This document shows positions 36,627-45,584 of a DNA stretch of 64,000 nt, in pieces. The notes beneath the pieces were generated by a model, which saw nothing but the letters and a program-made list of their open reading frames with translations, was not told the DNA's origin and did not search any database. The translations under genes were made by a program, and so were the position numbers. This DNA comes from Ruegeria meonggei (GTDB lineage: Bacteria > Pseudomonadota > Alphaproteobacteria > Rhodobacterales > Rhodobacteraceae), in NCBI RefSeq assembly GCF_900172215.1, contig NZ_FWFP01000001.1, positions 124,001-188,000 of the forward strand, read 5' to 3'. Within the stretch, counting starts at the first letter, position 1, and every line of letters starts with the position of its first letter.

Positions 36627-37808
36627 ATGAATGGAGCCGATACCGCCTGGATCATAGTTGCAACCGCACTGGTCCTGTTCATGACATTGCCTGGACTGGC
36701 ACTGTTTTACGGCGGCCTCGTGCGCGCCCGCAACGTGCTGAGTGTTTTCATGCACTGTTTCAGCATCGCCTGTTTGATGAGCATCCTGTGGCTGGTTGCG
36801 GGTTATTCTATCGCCTTTGGCGACGGCAGCTCGGGCCTGTGGGGCGGGCTGGGCAAAGCTTTTCTGAACGGTGTCGATGCCGACAGCCTGTCAGGCAACC
36901 TGCCCGAGGTGCTGTTCTTTGCCTTCCAGATGACTTTTGCCATCATTACCCCAGCCCTGATCGTCGGAGCCTATGTAGAGCGGGTGGGCTTTGGCTTTGT
37001 TCTGACCTTCTCGGGCCTGTGGATGCTGTTGTGCTATGCACCGGTCGTTCACTGGATTTGGGGTGGCGGCATTCTGACAGACGGCGGAATTCTGGGTGAG
37101 GTCGGCGTTCGGGACTTTGCGGGCGGCATAGTGGTACATGAAACAGCGGGTCTGGCCGCGCTGATCATCGCCGTTGCACTTGGCCCACGCCGCAATAGGA
37201 CAACCCCACCGCACAATCCCGGTTTCGTTATGATCGGGGCCGCGATGTTGTGGGTCGGCTGGTTCGGCTTTAACGGCGGCTCGCAACTGGCCGCTGACGG
37301 TGGCGCTGCGATGGCGATGACGGTGACGCATATTTCGGCCGCCACGGCATCACTCAGCTGGGCACTGTGGGAGCGTATCAAGTATGGCAAAGCCTCGATG
37401 GTTGGTCTGGTGACCGGTACGATTGCGGGTCTGGCCTCGATCACCCCGGCCTCGGGCTATGTTGATCCGGTGCAGGCACTGATCATTGGCGCGGTGGCGG
37501 GCATTCTGTGTCAGGAAGCCGTTACTGCGGTTCGTAACGTTTTCAATATCGACGACACGCTGGACGTCTTTGCAGTGCACGGCGTCGGTGGCATCTTTGG
37601 AACAATCATGATCGCCGCTTTTGGTCTGGGCACCTGGACTGCACAACTGGGCGGGCTGGTTATCGTAGGTGCCTTTACGGCAGTTGTGACATTTATCCTG
37701 ATCAAGCTAGTTGCACTGATTACGCCACTTCGCGTAGACGCAGAGACTGAAACAAACGGGCTCGACCTGTCGGTACACGGCGAACGGGCCTATGATATGA
37801 GCAGCTGA
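36627..37808 (+). CDS. amt: Ammonium transporter
   Basis: 393 residues, with about eleven membrane helices. The start at 36627 is preceded by GAGGAGA; the ORF upstream (from 36543) is not part of the protein. Conducts ammonium/ammonia across the inner membrane. Seen: [14 protein letters not shown], the first channel histidine in [22 protein letters not shown], and the second histidine in [10 protein letters not shown]. No glnK lies alongside, unlike in many bacteria. It is a plausible NtrC target, but I see no clear NtrC site. A strong terminator follows. Confidence 0.96.
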   Translation: MNGADTAWIIVATALVLFMTLPGLALFYGGLVRARNVLSVFMHCFSIACLMSILWLVAGYSIAFGDGSSGLWGGLGKAFLNGVDADSLSGNLPEVLFFAFQMTFAIITPALIVGAYVERVGFGFVLTFSGLWMLLCYAPVVHWIWGGGILTDGGILGEVGVRDFAGGIVVHETAGLAALIIAVALGPRRNRTTPPHNPGFVMIGAAMLWVGWFGFNGGSQLAADGGAAMAMTVTHISAATASLSWALWERIKYGKASMVGLVTGTIAGLASITPASGYVDPVQALIIGAVAGILCQEAVTAVRNVFNIDDTLDVFAVHGVGGIFGTIMIAAFGLGTWTAQLGGLVIVGAFTAVVTFILIKLVALITPLRVDAETETNGLDLSVHGERAYDMSS

Positions 37809-37841
37809 GCCCACCTTGGCTGCCACCTGCCCGCAAGGGCC

Positions 37842-37877
37842 AAAGCGGACCTCCCCCCGAGGTCCGCTTTTCTTTTG
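37842..37877 (+). terminator. Intrinsic terminator after amt
   Basis: A perfect 12-bp stem (37842-37853 with 37859-37870, core GCGGACCTC/GAGGTCCGC) closes a 5-base loop. A T-rich tail TTTCTTTT follows. Confidence 0.9.
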
Positions 37878-37951
37878 CTTGCAACCCTCTCGACTCCGGG
37901 TCCGGGGACAGGCTATCAGCCCGCAACGTCATTTTGCCCCGAGGTTCCGCC

Positions 37952-38632
37952 ATGATCCCCAGTTCCTTTCCCGATAGCACCGAAATCGCCCGCCTGACCG
38001 CGCGGATGCTGCTGGAGATCAAGGCCGTTCATTTCAATGCGCGCGAACCATTCACGCTGGCCTCGGGCCTGCCCAGCCCGACCTATATCGACTGTCGCAA
38101 GCTGATCTCATATCCGCGTATCCGCTCGACCCTGATGGATTTTCTGACGGTCACCGTGATGCGCGATGCAGGGTTTGAGGCATTTGACAACATCGCGGGT
38201 GGCGAAACCGCAGGTATCCCCTTTGCCGCCTTCGTCGCCGAGCGGATGGCTCTGCCGATGACCTATGTGCGCAAAAAGCCCAAAGGGTACGGGCGCAACG
38301 CACGGATCGAAGGTGCGATGGGTGAAGGCGAGCGCGTTCTGTTGGTAGAAGACCTGACCACTGATGGCGGCTCAAAGCTGTCGTTTGTTGATGCGATCCG
38401 CGACACCGGTGCGACCTGCGGGCACACTGCGGTCATTTTCTACTATGGCATCTTCCCCGAGACCGAGAAGACGCTGGGCGATCACGGCGTGCAATTGCAT
38501 CACCTATGCACATGGTGGGACGTTCTGGCCGAGGCCAAAGCCCAGAAAGCCTTTGATCCCGAAACACTTGACGGGGTCGAGGCCTTTCTGGACGACCCGC
38601 GCGCCTGGCAGGAAACCAATAAATCCACGTAA
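37952..38632 (+). CDS. pyrE: Orotate phosphoribosyltransferase
   Basis: 226 residues from the ATG at 37952. Converts orotate and PRPP to orotidine 5'-phosphate in pyrimidine synthesis. Seen: [20 protein letters not shown] near the N-terminus, [12 protein letters not shown], the flexible-loop lysines in [11 protein letters not shown], and the PRPP-binding motif [13 protein letters not shown]. It stands as a single gene between two terminator-bounded or promoter-like regions. Confidence 0.95.
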   Translation: MIPSSFPDSTEIARLTARMLLEIKAVHFNAREPFTLASGLPSPTYIDCRKLISYPRIRSTLMDFLTVTVMRDAGFEAFDNIAGGETAGIPFAAFVAERMALPMTYVRKKPKGYGRNARIEGAMGEGERVLLVEDLTTDGGSKLSFVDAIRDTGATCGHTAVIFYYGIFPETEKTLGDHGVQLHHLCTWWDVLAEAKAQKAFDPETLDGVEAFLDDPRAWQETNKST

Positions 38633-38638
38633 ACTTGT

Positions 38639-38791
38639 TGTGGATCGATTGGGGATAAGCCCAGTAGAATCAATGCAGACGGAACAATATCTAGTGACTT
38701 TGTTCCAGTTTGCTACATAATGCGGCACACCCATTATAAACTTCTGGCCGTCCCGAAAGTTATCCCAAGGCTTTACCCTAACTTAGCCACA
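38639..38791. promoter_or_regulatory. Cluster of DnaA-box-like 9-mers upstream of dnaB
   Basis: Within the 223 bases before dnaB lie four 9-mers near the DnaA box TTATCCACA: TGTGGATCG (38639-38647), TGGGGATAA (38650-38658, reverse orientation, one mismatch), TTATCCCAA (38760-38768, two mismatches) and TTAGCCACA (38783-38791, one mismatch). The region is more AT-rich than its surroundings. This could be a DnaA-responsive control region; binding is not shown. Confidence 0.35.
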
Positions 38792-38855
38792 GGTATTTCC
38801 AGATAGCCTAAGGGCAACAAAAGCGCCTAAAACCACCGTGGGCAGCGGGGACAAT

Positions 38856-40346
38856 ATGAACGAGATCAGCAGTATCGAGCAGGCAGCGGCGCAAATTCAG
38901 AACGCCGACACCATGCCGCATTCCATTGAGGCTGAACAACAGCTTCTGGGGGCAATCCTTACCAACAACGATCTGTATGATCGGGTCGCCTCGATCATCG
39001 GGGCCGAGCACTTTTATGATCCGGTCCATGCACGCATCTATGAGGTCGCCGCGACCCGGATCGCCAAGAACGCGCTGGCATCTCCGGTGACCCTGAAATC
39101 CTTCATGGCCGAAGATGAGGGCCTGAAGGAATTGGGTGGACCCGCTTATCTGGTCAAACTGGCCGGAGCCTCGATCAGCGCCTTTGCGGTGCATGATTAC
39201 GCCCAGATGATCTATGATCTGGCGATCCGACGCGAGTTGATCCGGCTGGGCCGCGACATCTCAGACAAGGCGGCGCGTGTTGATGTGGCGAGCGAGCCGA
39301 AAGAACAGATCGTAGAGGCCGAACAACAGCTTTATCAGTTATCCGAGCAGGGCCAGACCGAACAAGGTTTTCAATCCTTCCTCAAGGCGGTCACAGAAGC
39401 CGTCAACGTCACCAACGAAGCCTACCAGCGCGGTGGCGGCATGGCAGGGATTTCCACCGGTCTGGCCGACTTGGATAAACAGCTGGGCGGATTGCATCCC
39501 TCTGACCTGATCATTCTGGCTGGGCGTCCTTCGATGGGAAAAACCTCGTTGGCGACCAACGTCGCATTCAACGTGGCCAAAGCCTATAAGCGCGGGTTGA
39601 AACCCGACGGCACTGAAGGCGCGATTGATGGCGGCGTGGTCGGGTTCTTTTCCTTGGAAATGAGCGCCGAGCAGTTGGCAGGCCGGGTTCTGGCCGAAGC
39701 GTCCGAGATTTCGTCGCACAAGATCCGTCAGGGTGACATGACCGAGGCCGAGTTCCGCCGTTTCGTGGACGCCGCCAAGGAACTGGAAGCCTGCCCGTTG
39801 TTCATCGACGACACGCCTGCCCTGCCGATTTCACAACTGGCAGCGCGTGCGCGGCGGTTGAAGCGGACCCATGGGCTGGACCTGCTGGTGATCGACTATT
39901 TGCAGCTGTGCCGTGGCATGGCCGAGAACCGAGTCAACGAAATCGCCGAGATTTCGATGGGCATGAAGGCCATCGCCAAGGAACTGCAGATTCCGGTGGT
40001 CGCCTTGTCCCAGCTCTCGCGTCAGGTTGAAAACCGCGACGACAAGCGCCCGCAATTGTCAGACCTGCGGGAATCGGGCTCGATCGAACAGGATGCTGAT
40101 GTGGTGATGTTCGTGTTCCGCGAGGAATACTACAAGGAACGTGAAAAGCCTGGCGATCACGAGCTGGAAAAGATGGAAGAGTGGAAGCAGGCCATGGAGC
40201 GCCTGCATGCCAAAGCCGAGGTCATCGTTGGCAAACAGCGCCACGGCCCCATCGGTACGGTCGAACTGTCGTTCGAGGCGCAATTCACCCGTTTTGGCAA
40301 TCTGGTCAAACCCTGGCAACAAGACGGTCAGATCGAAGGCTACTGA
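38856..40346 (+). CDS. dnaB: Replicative DNA helicase DnaB
   Basis: About 496 residues from the ATG at 38856; a GTG at 38838 is an alternative start. Hexameric 5'-3' helicase of the replication fork. N-terminal domain (MPHSIEAEQQLLGAIL), linker helix, then the RecA-like domain with Walker A AGRPSMGKTSLATN, the H1a-type EMSAEQLAGR, Walker B LLVIDYLQL and the LSDLRESGSIEQDADVV motif. There is no sign of an intein. It converges with the GNAT gene, with only three bases between. Confidence 0.97.
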   Translation: MNEISSIEQAAAQIQNADTMPHSIEAEQQLLGAILTNNDLYDRVASIIGAEHFYDPVHARIYEVAATRIAKNALASPVTLKSFMAEDEGLKELGGPAYLVKLAGASISAFAVHDYAQMIYDLAIRRELIRLGRDISDKAARVDVASEPKEQIVEAEQQLYQLSEQGQTEQGFQSFLKAVTEAVNVTNEAYQRGGGMAGISTGLADLDKQLGGLHPSDLIILAGRPSMGKTSLATNVAFNVAKAYKRGLKPDGTEGAIDGGVVGFFSLEMSAEQLAGRVLAEASEISSHKIRQGDMTEAEFRRFVDAAKELEACPLFIDDTPALPISQLAARARRLKRTHGLDLLVIDYLQLCRGMAENRVNEIAEISMGMKAIAKELQIPVVALSQLSRQVENRDDKRPQLSDLRESGSIEQDADVVMFVFREEYYKEREKPGDHELEKMEEWKQAMERLHAKAEVIVGKQRHGPIGTVELSFEAQFTRFGNLVKPWQQDGQIEGY

Positions 40347-40349
40347 CCC

Positions 40350-40892
40350 CTACCACAGTCCTGGGTTATCAAAGGCGCTGACGCAGCGGGACGGGCCTTT
40401 GATTGGCTTCATCGCCTCACCATTCAGCGGCTGACCCAACCACCCGTGCGGCATGCTCAACGGCTTTGGCGCGCGGGCAGTCTCTTCGGTGATCGGCTGG
40501 AACCCGGATTTAGTGTAGTAAACCGGATCGCCATAGGTCACCGCCCAATCCACCTGGCGCCGGCGCAGTTCCTCCAACCCAAACCCGATCAGCTTTTGGC
40601 CAATACCGGTCTTTTGACGATCCGTCCTGATCGCCACCGGCGCCATCAGAAACACCTGACGCGGATCCTGATCATAGCGCAGGCGCGAAAACAGAATGCA
40701 ACCCACCAGCAAGTCACCGTCCAGAGCCAGAGACACCATCAGATCATCTCTCTCCGTCGTCGCCAAAAGATCGCTGACCAGCGCGCCGATCAAAGTGCCC
40801 TCTTCTTCGCCCTCGGACGCCGCAAACACATCGCGGAACAGGTCAGGCAGATCGGTCGCCCGGCTGTGGTAGTTGGTGGTCAGTTTCAGCAT
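40350..40892 (-). CDS. GNAT family N-acetyltransferase
   Basis: 180 residues. The acetyl-CoA-binding motif A is visible (LMAPVAIRTDRQKTGIGQKLI, then GFGLEELRRR), as is the C-terminal strand VTYGDPVYYTKSGFQPI typical of the YhbS-like GNAT subgroup. Acetyl-acceptor unknown. Divergent from alr across 218 bases that hold two inverted repeats. Confidence 0.88.
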   Translation of the reverse strand: MLKLTTNYHSRATDLPDLFRDVFAASEGEEEGTLIGALVSDLLATTERDDLMVSLALDGDLLVGCILFSRLRYDQDPRQVFLMAPVAIRTDRQKTGIGQKLIGFGLEELRRRQVDWAVTYGDPVYYTKSGFQPITEETARAPKPLSMPHGWLGQPLNGEAMKPIKGPSRCVSAFDNPGLW

Positions 40893-40923
40893 GCGTTTCC
40901 ACTCACCTCATGGTCCCGAACAG

Positions 40924-40983
40924 AGTAAACGATTTACTTACATAACATCCGTTGAATACGTGACGGATACAATGCCGCGGCAT
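40924..40983. promoter_or_regulatory. Inverted repeats in the GNAT-alr divergent region
   Basis: AGTAAA-cga-TTTACT (40924-40938) and the perfect 12-base palindrome ATGCCGCGGCAT (40972-40983) lie 30-90 bases upstream of the GNAT start. They are operator-like in size and symmetry. No known binding protein is suggested by the sequence. Confidence 0.3.
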
Positions 40984-41110
40984 CCCTAAAGCCCTCCAAA
41001 GTCAGGAATTCCACCATTGCCCCAGCAATAGCGGCCAGAAGCTGCTCAGCACGCGCAAAATCTCCTCAAGAATTGCGACCTACCCCCTTGACCTGCCGCA
41101 ATCCAATGTC

Positions 41111-42157
41111 ATGAACGGCGCCATGAGTATCGCACACTTAACGATCAATCTTCATGCGCTTGCCAGCAATTGGCGGGCGCTGGATGCAAAAACAGAAGTC
41201 GAGACCGGGGCAGTTGTCAAAGCTGACGCCTACGGTTTGGGCGTTGGGCCTGTGTCCGCGACCTTGGCCGAAGAAGGTGTCCGCAAGTTCTTTGTCGCCG
41301 CCGCCGAAGAAGGCGTTGCAGTGCGCGAAGCCGTAGGGCCCGAGCCCCAGATTTTTGTCTTCTCCGGTTTTATGGAGGGGGACAATGGCCTACTTTATGC
41401 GGACAATCTGATCCCTTTGATTAATTCGCCAGAACAATTTAAGAGACTCCAACAGGCAATGCCGGATCGCCCCTTCGGAGTTCAATTGGACAGTGGTATG
41501 AATCGCCTTGGGCTTGAGCCCGCCGACTGGGCCGAATTGCGGCCAGAGATGGAGGCCATGAACCCAGTGGTGGTCATGTCCCATCTGGCCTGCGCGGATG
41601 AGCCCGATCACCCGATGAACCGACAACAGCTGAAAACCTTCCGCGATATGACCGACGGTGTGACAGCCGCCCGGTCGCTGGCGGCCACGGGCGGCACGCT
41701 GCTGGGGTCTGATTTTCATTTTGATTTCTGTCGCCCCGGCATTGGCCTCTATGGCGGCATGCCCTTTGTCGATGCCAAACCCGTCGTCACTGTGGACCTG
41801 CCCGTTATTCAGGTGCGCGCGGTCGAGGTTGGAGAGACCGTGGGCTATGGCAACAGCTGGGTGGCCCGGCGGCCGTCCCGTATTGCAACCGTTGCAGCAG
41901 GCTATGCGGATGGTTTGCACCGGGCTATTGGCGGCGGCATCGACACCTTTGCCGGTGACCAGCCCTGCCCGTTGGTCGGTCGCATCTCGATGGATCTGAT
42001 CACCGTCGACGTCACCGACCTGCCGGAAGACCCCGATCGACTGCGCATTCTGAACGGCCATCAGACCGTTGATGATCTGGCCGAGGCCGCAGGCACCATC
42101 GGGTATGAAATCCTAACATCGCTTGGCGCGCGCTTTTCCCGGGGCTACGTGGAATGA
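41111..42157 (+). CDS. alr: Alanine racemase
   Basis: 348 residues (a second ATG at 41123 is equally possible). PLP enzyme that makes D-alanine for peptidoglycan. Seen: the PLP lysine in [12 protein letters not shown] near residue 38, [11 protein letters not shown], the [11 protein letters not shown] segment, and the second-base region [14 protein letters not shown]. Its stop overlaps the next gene, an Mla-type permease, by four bases, joining cell-wall and outer-membrane maintenance genes in one unit. Confidence 0.94.
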   Translation: MNGAMSIAHLTINLHALASNWRALDAKTEVETGAVVKADAYGLGVGPVSATLAEEGVRKFFVAAAEEGVAVREAVGPEPQIFVFSGFMEGDNGLLYADNLIPLINSPEQFKRLQQAMPDRPFGVQLDSGMNRLGLEPADWAELRPEMEAMNPVVVMSHLACADEPDHPMNRQQLKTFRDMTDGVTAARSLAATGGTLLGSDFHFDFCRPGIGLYGGMPFVDAKPVVTVDLPVIQVRAVEVGETVGYGNSWVARRPSRIATVAAGYADGLHRAIGGGIDTFAGDQPCPLVGRISMDLITVDVTDLPEDPDRLRILNGHQTVDDLAEAAGTIGYEILTSLGARFSRGYVE

Positions 42158-42936
42158 ACCCTTTGTATCTGCTGGGTGGTCTGGGCCGCGCCGTTCTGAC
42201 GCTGTTGGCCACGTTTGGCCAAGTTGCGCTGTTCTCGATGGATGCGATCTCACATGTCTTTCGCCCGCCATATTACCCGCGCGAGTTTGGTGTTGCGCTG
42301 ATGAATATCGGCTGGCTGTCCCTGCCCGTGGTGGGCCTGACCGCCATTTTCACCGGCGGCGCGCTGGCCCTGCAGATCTACGCAGGAGGCGCGCGCTTCA
42401 ACGCCGAGGCGGTGGTGCCCCAGATTGTCGCCATCGGCATGGTGCGCGAGCTTGGCCCGGTGCTCGTCGGTCTGATGATCGCCGCGCGCGTGACTTCCTC
42501 GATCGCGGCCGAGATCGCCACGATGAAAGTGACCGAGCAGATCGACGCGCTGGTCACCCTATCCACCCACCCGATGAAATACCTGACCGCCCCTCGCGTT
42601 CTGGCGGCGCTGATCACCGTGCCTCTGTTGGTTGGGATCGGCGATATCATCGGCATTGCGGGCGGCTATGTTGTGGCGACCCAGAACCTGGGCTTCAACG
42701 CCGCGACCTATCTGCAAAACACCGTCAATTTCCTTGAGCTGCGCGACATCGTCTCATCCCTCGTCAAAGGTGCAGTCTTCGGTCTGATCGCAGCGCTAAT
42801 GGGCTGTTATTACGGCATGAATTCCGGTCGCGGCGCGCAGGGCGTTGGCCGGGCCACAAAGTCTTCGGTCGAATCCGCTGCAATCATGATTCTGGCCGCC
42901 AACTTCATTCTGACAGGGGTGTTCTTCTCGCTATGA
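42154..42936 (+). CDS. mlaE: MlaE family lipid ABC transporter permease
   Basis: 260 residues with five or six membrane helices. MlaE/YrbE-type permease of retrograde phospholipid transport. Signature stretches: [17 protein letters not shown], the [22 protein letters not shown] loop, [13 protein letters not shown] and a C-terminal [16 protein letters not shown]. It overlaps alr and the ATPase gene by four bases on each side. No MCE-domain (MlaD) gene follows, which is unusual for this family. Confidence 0.92.
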   Translation: MNPLYLLGGLGRAVLTLLATFGQVALFSMDAISHVFRPPYYPREFGVALMNIGWLSLPVVGLTAIFTGGALALQIYAGGARFNAEAVVPQIVAIGMVRELGPVLVGLMIAARVTSSIAAEIATMKVTEQIDALVTLSTHPMKYLTAPRVLAALITVPLLVGIGDIIGIAGGYVVATQNLGFNAATYLQNTVNFLELRDIVSSLVKGAVFGLIAALMGCYYGMNSGRGAQGVGRATKSSVESAAIMILAANFILTGVFFSL

Positions 42937-43679
42937 TCCGGATGGAGAACGTACAAAAAACCTTTGGCGACAATCGGGTTCTGCAAGGCATGAACCTTGA
43001 GATTCCCAAAGGCACGTCGATGGTCATCATCGGAGGCTCTGGCACCGGGAAGTCCGTGGCCCTAAAATGCATCCTTGGCCTGATCAAGCCCGACAGCGGC
43101 ATGATTTATGTTGACGGCAAGGACGCGAAAAAAGGCGACCGAGACGCGTTTCTGGCCCGGTTCGGGATGCTGTTTCAAGGGGCGGCGCTGTTTGATTCAC
43201 TGCCCGTCTGGCAGAATGTCAGCTTTCGCTTGCTGCGCGGCCCGCTCAAGCGCCCGCCGGAATATGCCCGCGAAATCGCAATTGAGAAACTGCGCCGCGT
43301 GGGTCTCAAATCGGACGTGGCCGACCGCTTTCCCTCTGAGCTATCTGGTGGCATGCAAAAACGCGTGGGCCTTGCCCGTGCTATCGCTGCCGAGCCCGAG
43401 ATCATTTTCTTTGACGAACCCACCACAGGCCTGGACCCGATCATGTCGGGTGTCATCAACGACCTGATCCGCGAGATCGTGACCGAGATGGGCGCCACCG
43501 CGATGACCATCACCCACGACATGAGCTCGGTTCGCGCAATCGCCGACAACGTAGCGATGCTGCATGACGGGGTGATCCAGTGGACCGGCCCTGTTGCCCA
43601 GATGGATGCCTCGGGCGATCCCTACGTCGCGCAGTTCATCAGTGGGAGTGCTGAGGGGCCGATTGAGGCGGTGAGGTAG
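42933..43679 (+). CDS. mlaF: MlaF family ABC transporter ATP-binding protein
   Basis: 248 residues. Walker A GGSGTGKSVALK, Q-loop GMLFQGAALFDSLPVWQNV, signature LSGGMQKRVGLARA, Walker B IIFFDEPTTGLDP and an H-loop TITHDM. The GALFDSLTVxENV-like stretch after the Q-loop is typical of MlaF. It energises the MlaE permease at the inner membrane, and its start overlaps mlaE. Confidence 0.93.
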   Translation: MIRMENVQKTFGDNRVLQGMNLEIPKGTSMVIIGGSGTGKSVALKCILGLIKPDSGMIYVDGKDAKKGDRDAFLARFGMLFQGAALFDSLPVWQNVSFRLLRGPLKRPPEYAREIAIEKLRRVGLKSDVADRFPSELSGGMQKRVGLARAIAAEPEIIFFDEPTTGLDPIMSGVINDLIREIVTEMGATAMTITHDMSSVRAIADNVAMLHDGVIQWTGPVAQMDASGDPYVAQFISGSAEGPIEAVR

Positions 43680-44071
43680 TGGATTCCATTGCGCTCATTC
43701 TGCACCTACTACCCTTCACCTATTTCGTGTCGGTGGTAGCAACTTGGTTCATCATTCATCTTTTTGGCGAAAAATCAGGAGTTCCGCGCTTTCTTAAAGC
43801 CGAGGTGATATTCCTTCCGGTATTGCTCGCTGCATTAAAAGGCGTCTTCCCAGCAGTTCTGTTATCTTTATTTTTGTTGGAGGCGCTAAGCTTGGAAGGT
43901 CCAATCGTGAACTGGGCTACAGAAGCCGGTTATGTTGTTTCAGGCTTCATTCTGCACCGGAAACTTCACTCCGAAGTATCAAATAAGGTGGCTGCTGAGT
44001 GCACTGTCAGCGCCATCGCTCTCATCTACATTATTGGCTGGGCCGTATCTTTTGACAAAATGATCGCCTAG
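43679..44071 (+). CDS. Small membrane protein, unknown, lower GC than neighbours
   Basis: 130 residues from a GTG start that overlaps the mlaF stop by one base. About four hydrophobic segments (residues 6-28, 42-70, 78-95 and 108-125). No domain recognised. The gene is visibly poorer in GC and uses more A/T-ending codons (AAA, TTA, TTT) than the genes on both sides, suggesting later acquisition. It lies between MlaF and the PqiA-like gene, so it may belong to the same transcript. Confidence 0.55.
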   Translation: MDSIALILHLLPFTYFVSVVATWFIIHLFGEKSGVPRFLKAEVIFLPVLLAALKGVFPAVLLSLFLLEALSLEGPIVNWATEAGYVVSGFILHRKLHSEVSNKVAAECTVSAIALIYIIGWAVSFDKMIA

Positions 44072-44080
44072 CGCCGACAA

Positions 44081-44533
44081 ATGATCCTCCGCCTCGCAAC
44101 CCTCTCGCTCCTGATCCTCTACCCCATCGCATGGTTCGCCCCATTGATGCGCGCAGGGCTCCTCCCGATCTTCGGTCTGAGTGAGATCAGCGTTATCACC
44201 GGGCTCCAGTCCCTCTGGAAATCCGACATCTTTCTGGCGCTGGTCGTCACGGTCTTCGCCCTAGTCGCGCCTTACATCAAAACCATCGGCACCGCGCTGA
44301 TCCAATGGAACCTTCTGGACCCGCGTGTTCAACCCGCACTGAACATCATGGGCAAGCTCGCGATGGCTGATATCTTCCTGATCGCGCTCTATATTACACT
44401 GGCAAAGGGCATCTCGTACGCGACCATTGAAACCGCTTGGGGCCTTTATTTGTTCACCGGCTGTATTCTGGCCTCTCTCGCACTGGGTCACATTACGGAA
44501 ATGACATCCAGATCACGAAATCCTCAGACGTAA
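44081..44533 (+). CDS. Paraquat-inducible protein A (PqiA-like) membrane protein
   Basis: 150 residues, a single PqiA half-module with four membrane helices. Seen: the PIFGLSEISVITGLQSLW loop after helix 1, VAPYIKTIGTA, and MGKLAMADIFLIALYI (the usual W-S-M-x-D-V-F pattern has MADIF here). PqiA proteins work with MCE proteins in lipid traffic across the envelope. It lies just downstream of mlaEF. The N-terminal zinc-ribbon cysteines of longer PqiA proteins are absent. Confidence 0.85.
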   Translation: MILRLATLSLLILYPIAWFAPLMRAGLLPIFGLSEISVITGLQSLWKSDIFLALVVTVFALVAPYIKTIGTALIQWNLLDPRVQPALNIMGKLAMADIFLIALYITLAKGISYATIETAWGLYLFTGCILASLALGHITEMTSRSRNPQT

Positions 44534-44680
44534 TTGATTGAAAACATTTATCTGAGTATCATCTTAATATTTCGAGCAGTAAGTTTTTAGTTTTCGGATC
44601 CGTAGCGGATCAATCTGTGTGTTTTGGATGACCTCCGCTTGGGTCCGGTGTGTACCGGTTCCAGAAGGAGATCGTCGATC

Positions 44681-45463
44681 ATGACCGCCCTCCACAACAT
44701 AACATTGCAATTTCAGAATGCCTTTTTACGACTTACTTTTTTCCTGATCAGCGCGGCGACATTTTTCGCCGTCACAGCCACCCTCTTATCCGCCCTTGGT
44801 GTCTTGCCGTGGCTGTCCATGCAGGCCGGCTTCGGCGCCGGCCCGGTCAGCGATGCAGGGATGTTCATTCAGATTGGCCTGACCGCCCTGATTCTCATGC
44901 TGGCATTCTACTTGCCAGCCAATGCGCGGATGATGGCGCTGGAAAGCAACCATCGCAAGTTTGCCCTGAACATGCACGACATCGCTGATGCCTATCAGAT
45001 GGCCCATGCCGAGGATCGTGGCGGATTGTTCGTGATGTCGTCCGAATTTGACGCGGTCAAAGAGCGGATGGCCTTTCTGCGCCACCACCCCAACCTGCAA
45101 GCGCTTGAGCCCGAGATCCTGGAGCTGGCCGCACAGATGAGCCAGATTAGCCACGAACTGGCCGAGACCTACAGCGATACCAAGGTTTCGCGCGCCCGTA
45201 TGTTCCTGCAACAGCGCCAGGAAGAGATTGAACAATTCCAGCAGCGGATCGAAGAAGCGCAGGTGATCCAGAACGAATTACGGCAATGGACACGCGATGT
45301 CGAGATGGAGGAAACCATTGCCAAGTCACAACTAACTCGCCTGCGCGATGAATTGTTCGAGTTGTTGCCGGAACTGTCAACCCAGTTACAAACACCGTCC
45401 AAGGACCGCGCGCCCAAGCCCTCCAGCGTCATTGCGATGTCGCCGCCTCGCGCGGCGGAATAG
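44681..45463 (+). CDS. Membrane-anchored coiled-coil protein upstream of radA
   Basis: 260 residues from the ATG at 44681 (GGAGA 9 bases upstream). Two N-terminal hydrophobic helices (about residues 15-40 and 55-78) precede a long charged coiled coil (about 155-225: RARMFLQQRQEEIEQFQQRIEEAQ). No enzymatic motif. Related genes sit upstream of radA in roseobacters, and some databases name them DNA repair protein by association only; that name is not supported by the sequence. Confidence 0.7.
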   Translation: MTALHNITLQFQNAFLRLTFFLISAATFFAVTATLLSALGVLPWLSMQAGFGAGPVSDAGMFIQIGLTALILMLAFYLPANARMMALESNHRKFALNMHDIADAYQMAHAEDRGGLFVMSSEFDAVKERMAFLRHHPNLQALEPEILELAAQMSQISHELAETYSDTKVSRARMFLQQRQEEIEQFQQRIEEAQVIQNELRQWTRDVEMEETIAKSQLTRLRDELFELLPELSTQLQTPSKDRAPKPSSVIAMSPPRAAE

Positions 45464-45584
45464 GCGCGCCAGCGCCCGCTGCGGACGATGGTCCAAAGGG
45501 CCTGAGGACACGGCGCCCAACCGGCGGCGATGAAAGCCCTGCAAGGGCTTGAAGAACCGCCCATCCTCGGGCACCAAGGGCCGC

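Noticed and set aside
40972..40983. The ATGCCGCGGCAT palindrome as a terminator of a gene
   Set aside because: No gene ends nearby and no U-run follows; listed only as a possible operator.
44597..44611. GATCCG-tag-CGGATC hairpin after the PqiA-like gene
   Set aside because: The stem is only 6 bp and no U-run follows; not strong enough to call a terminator.
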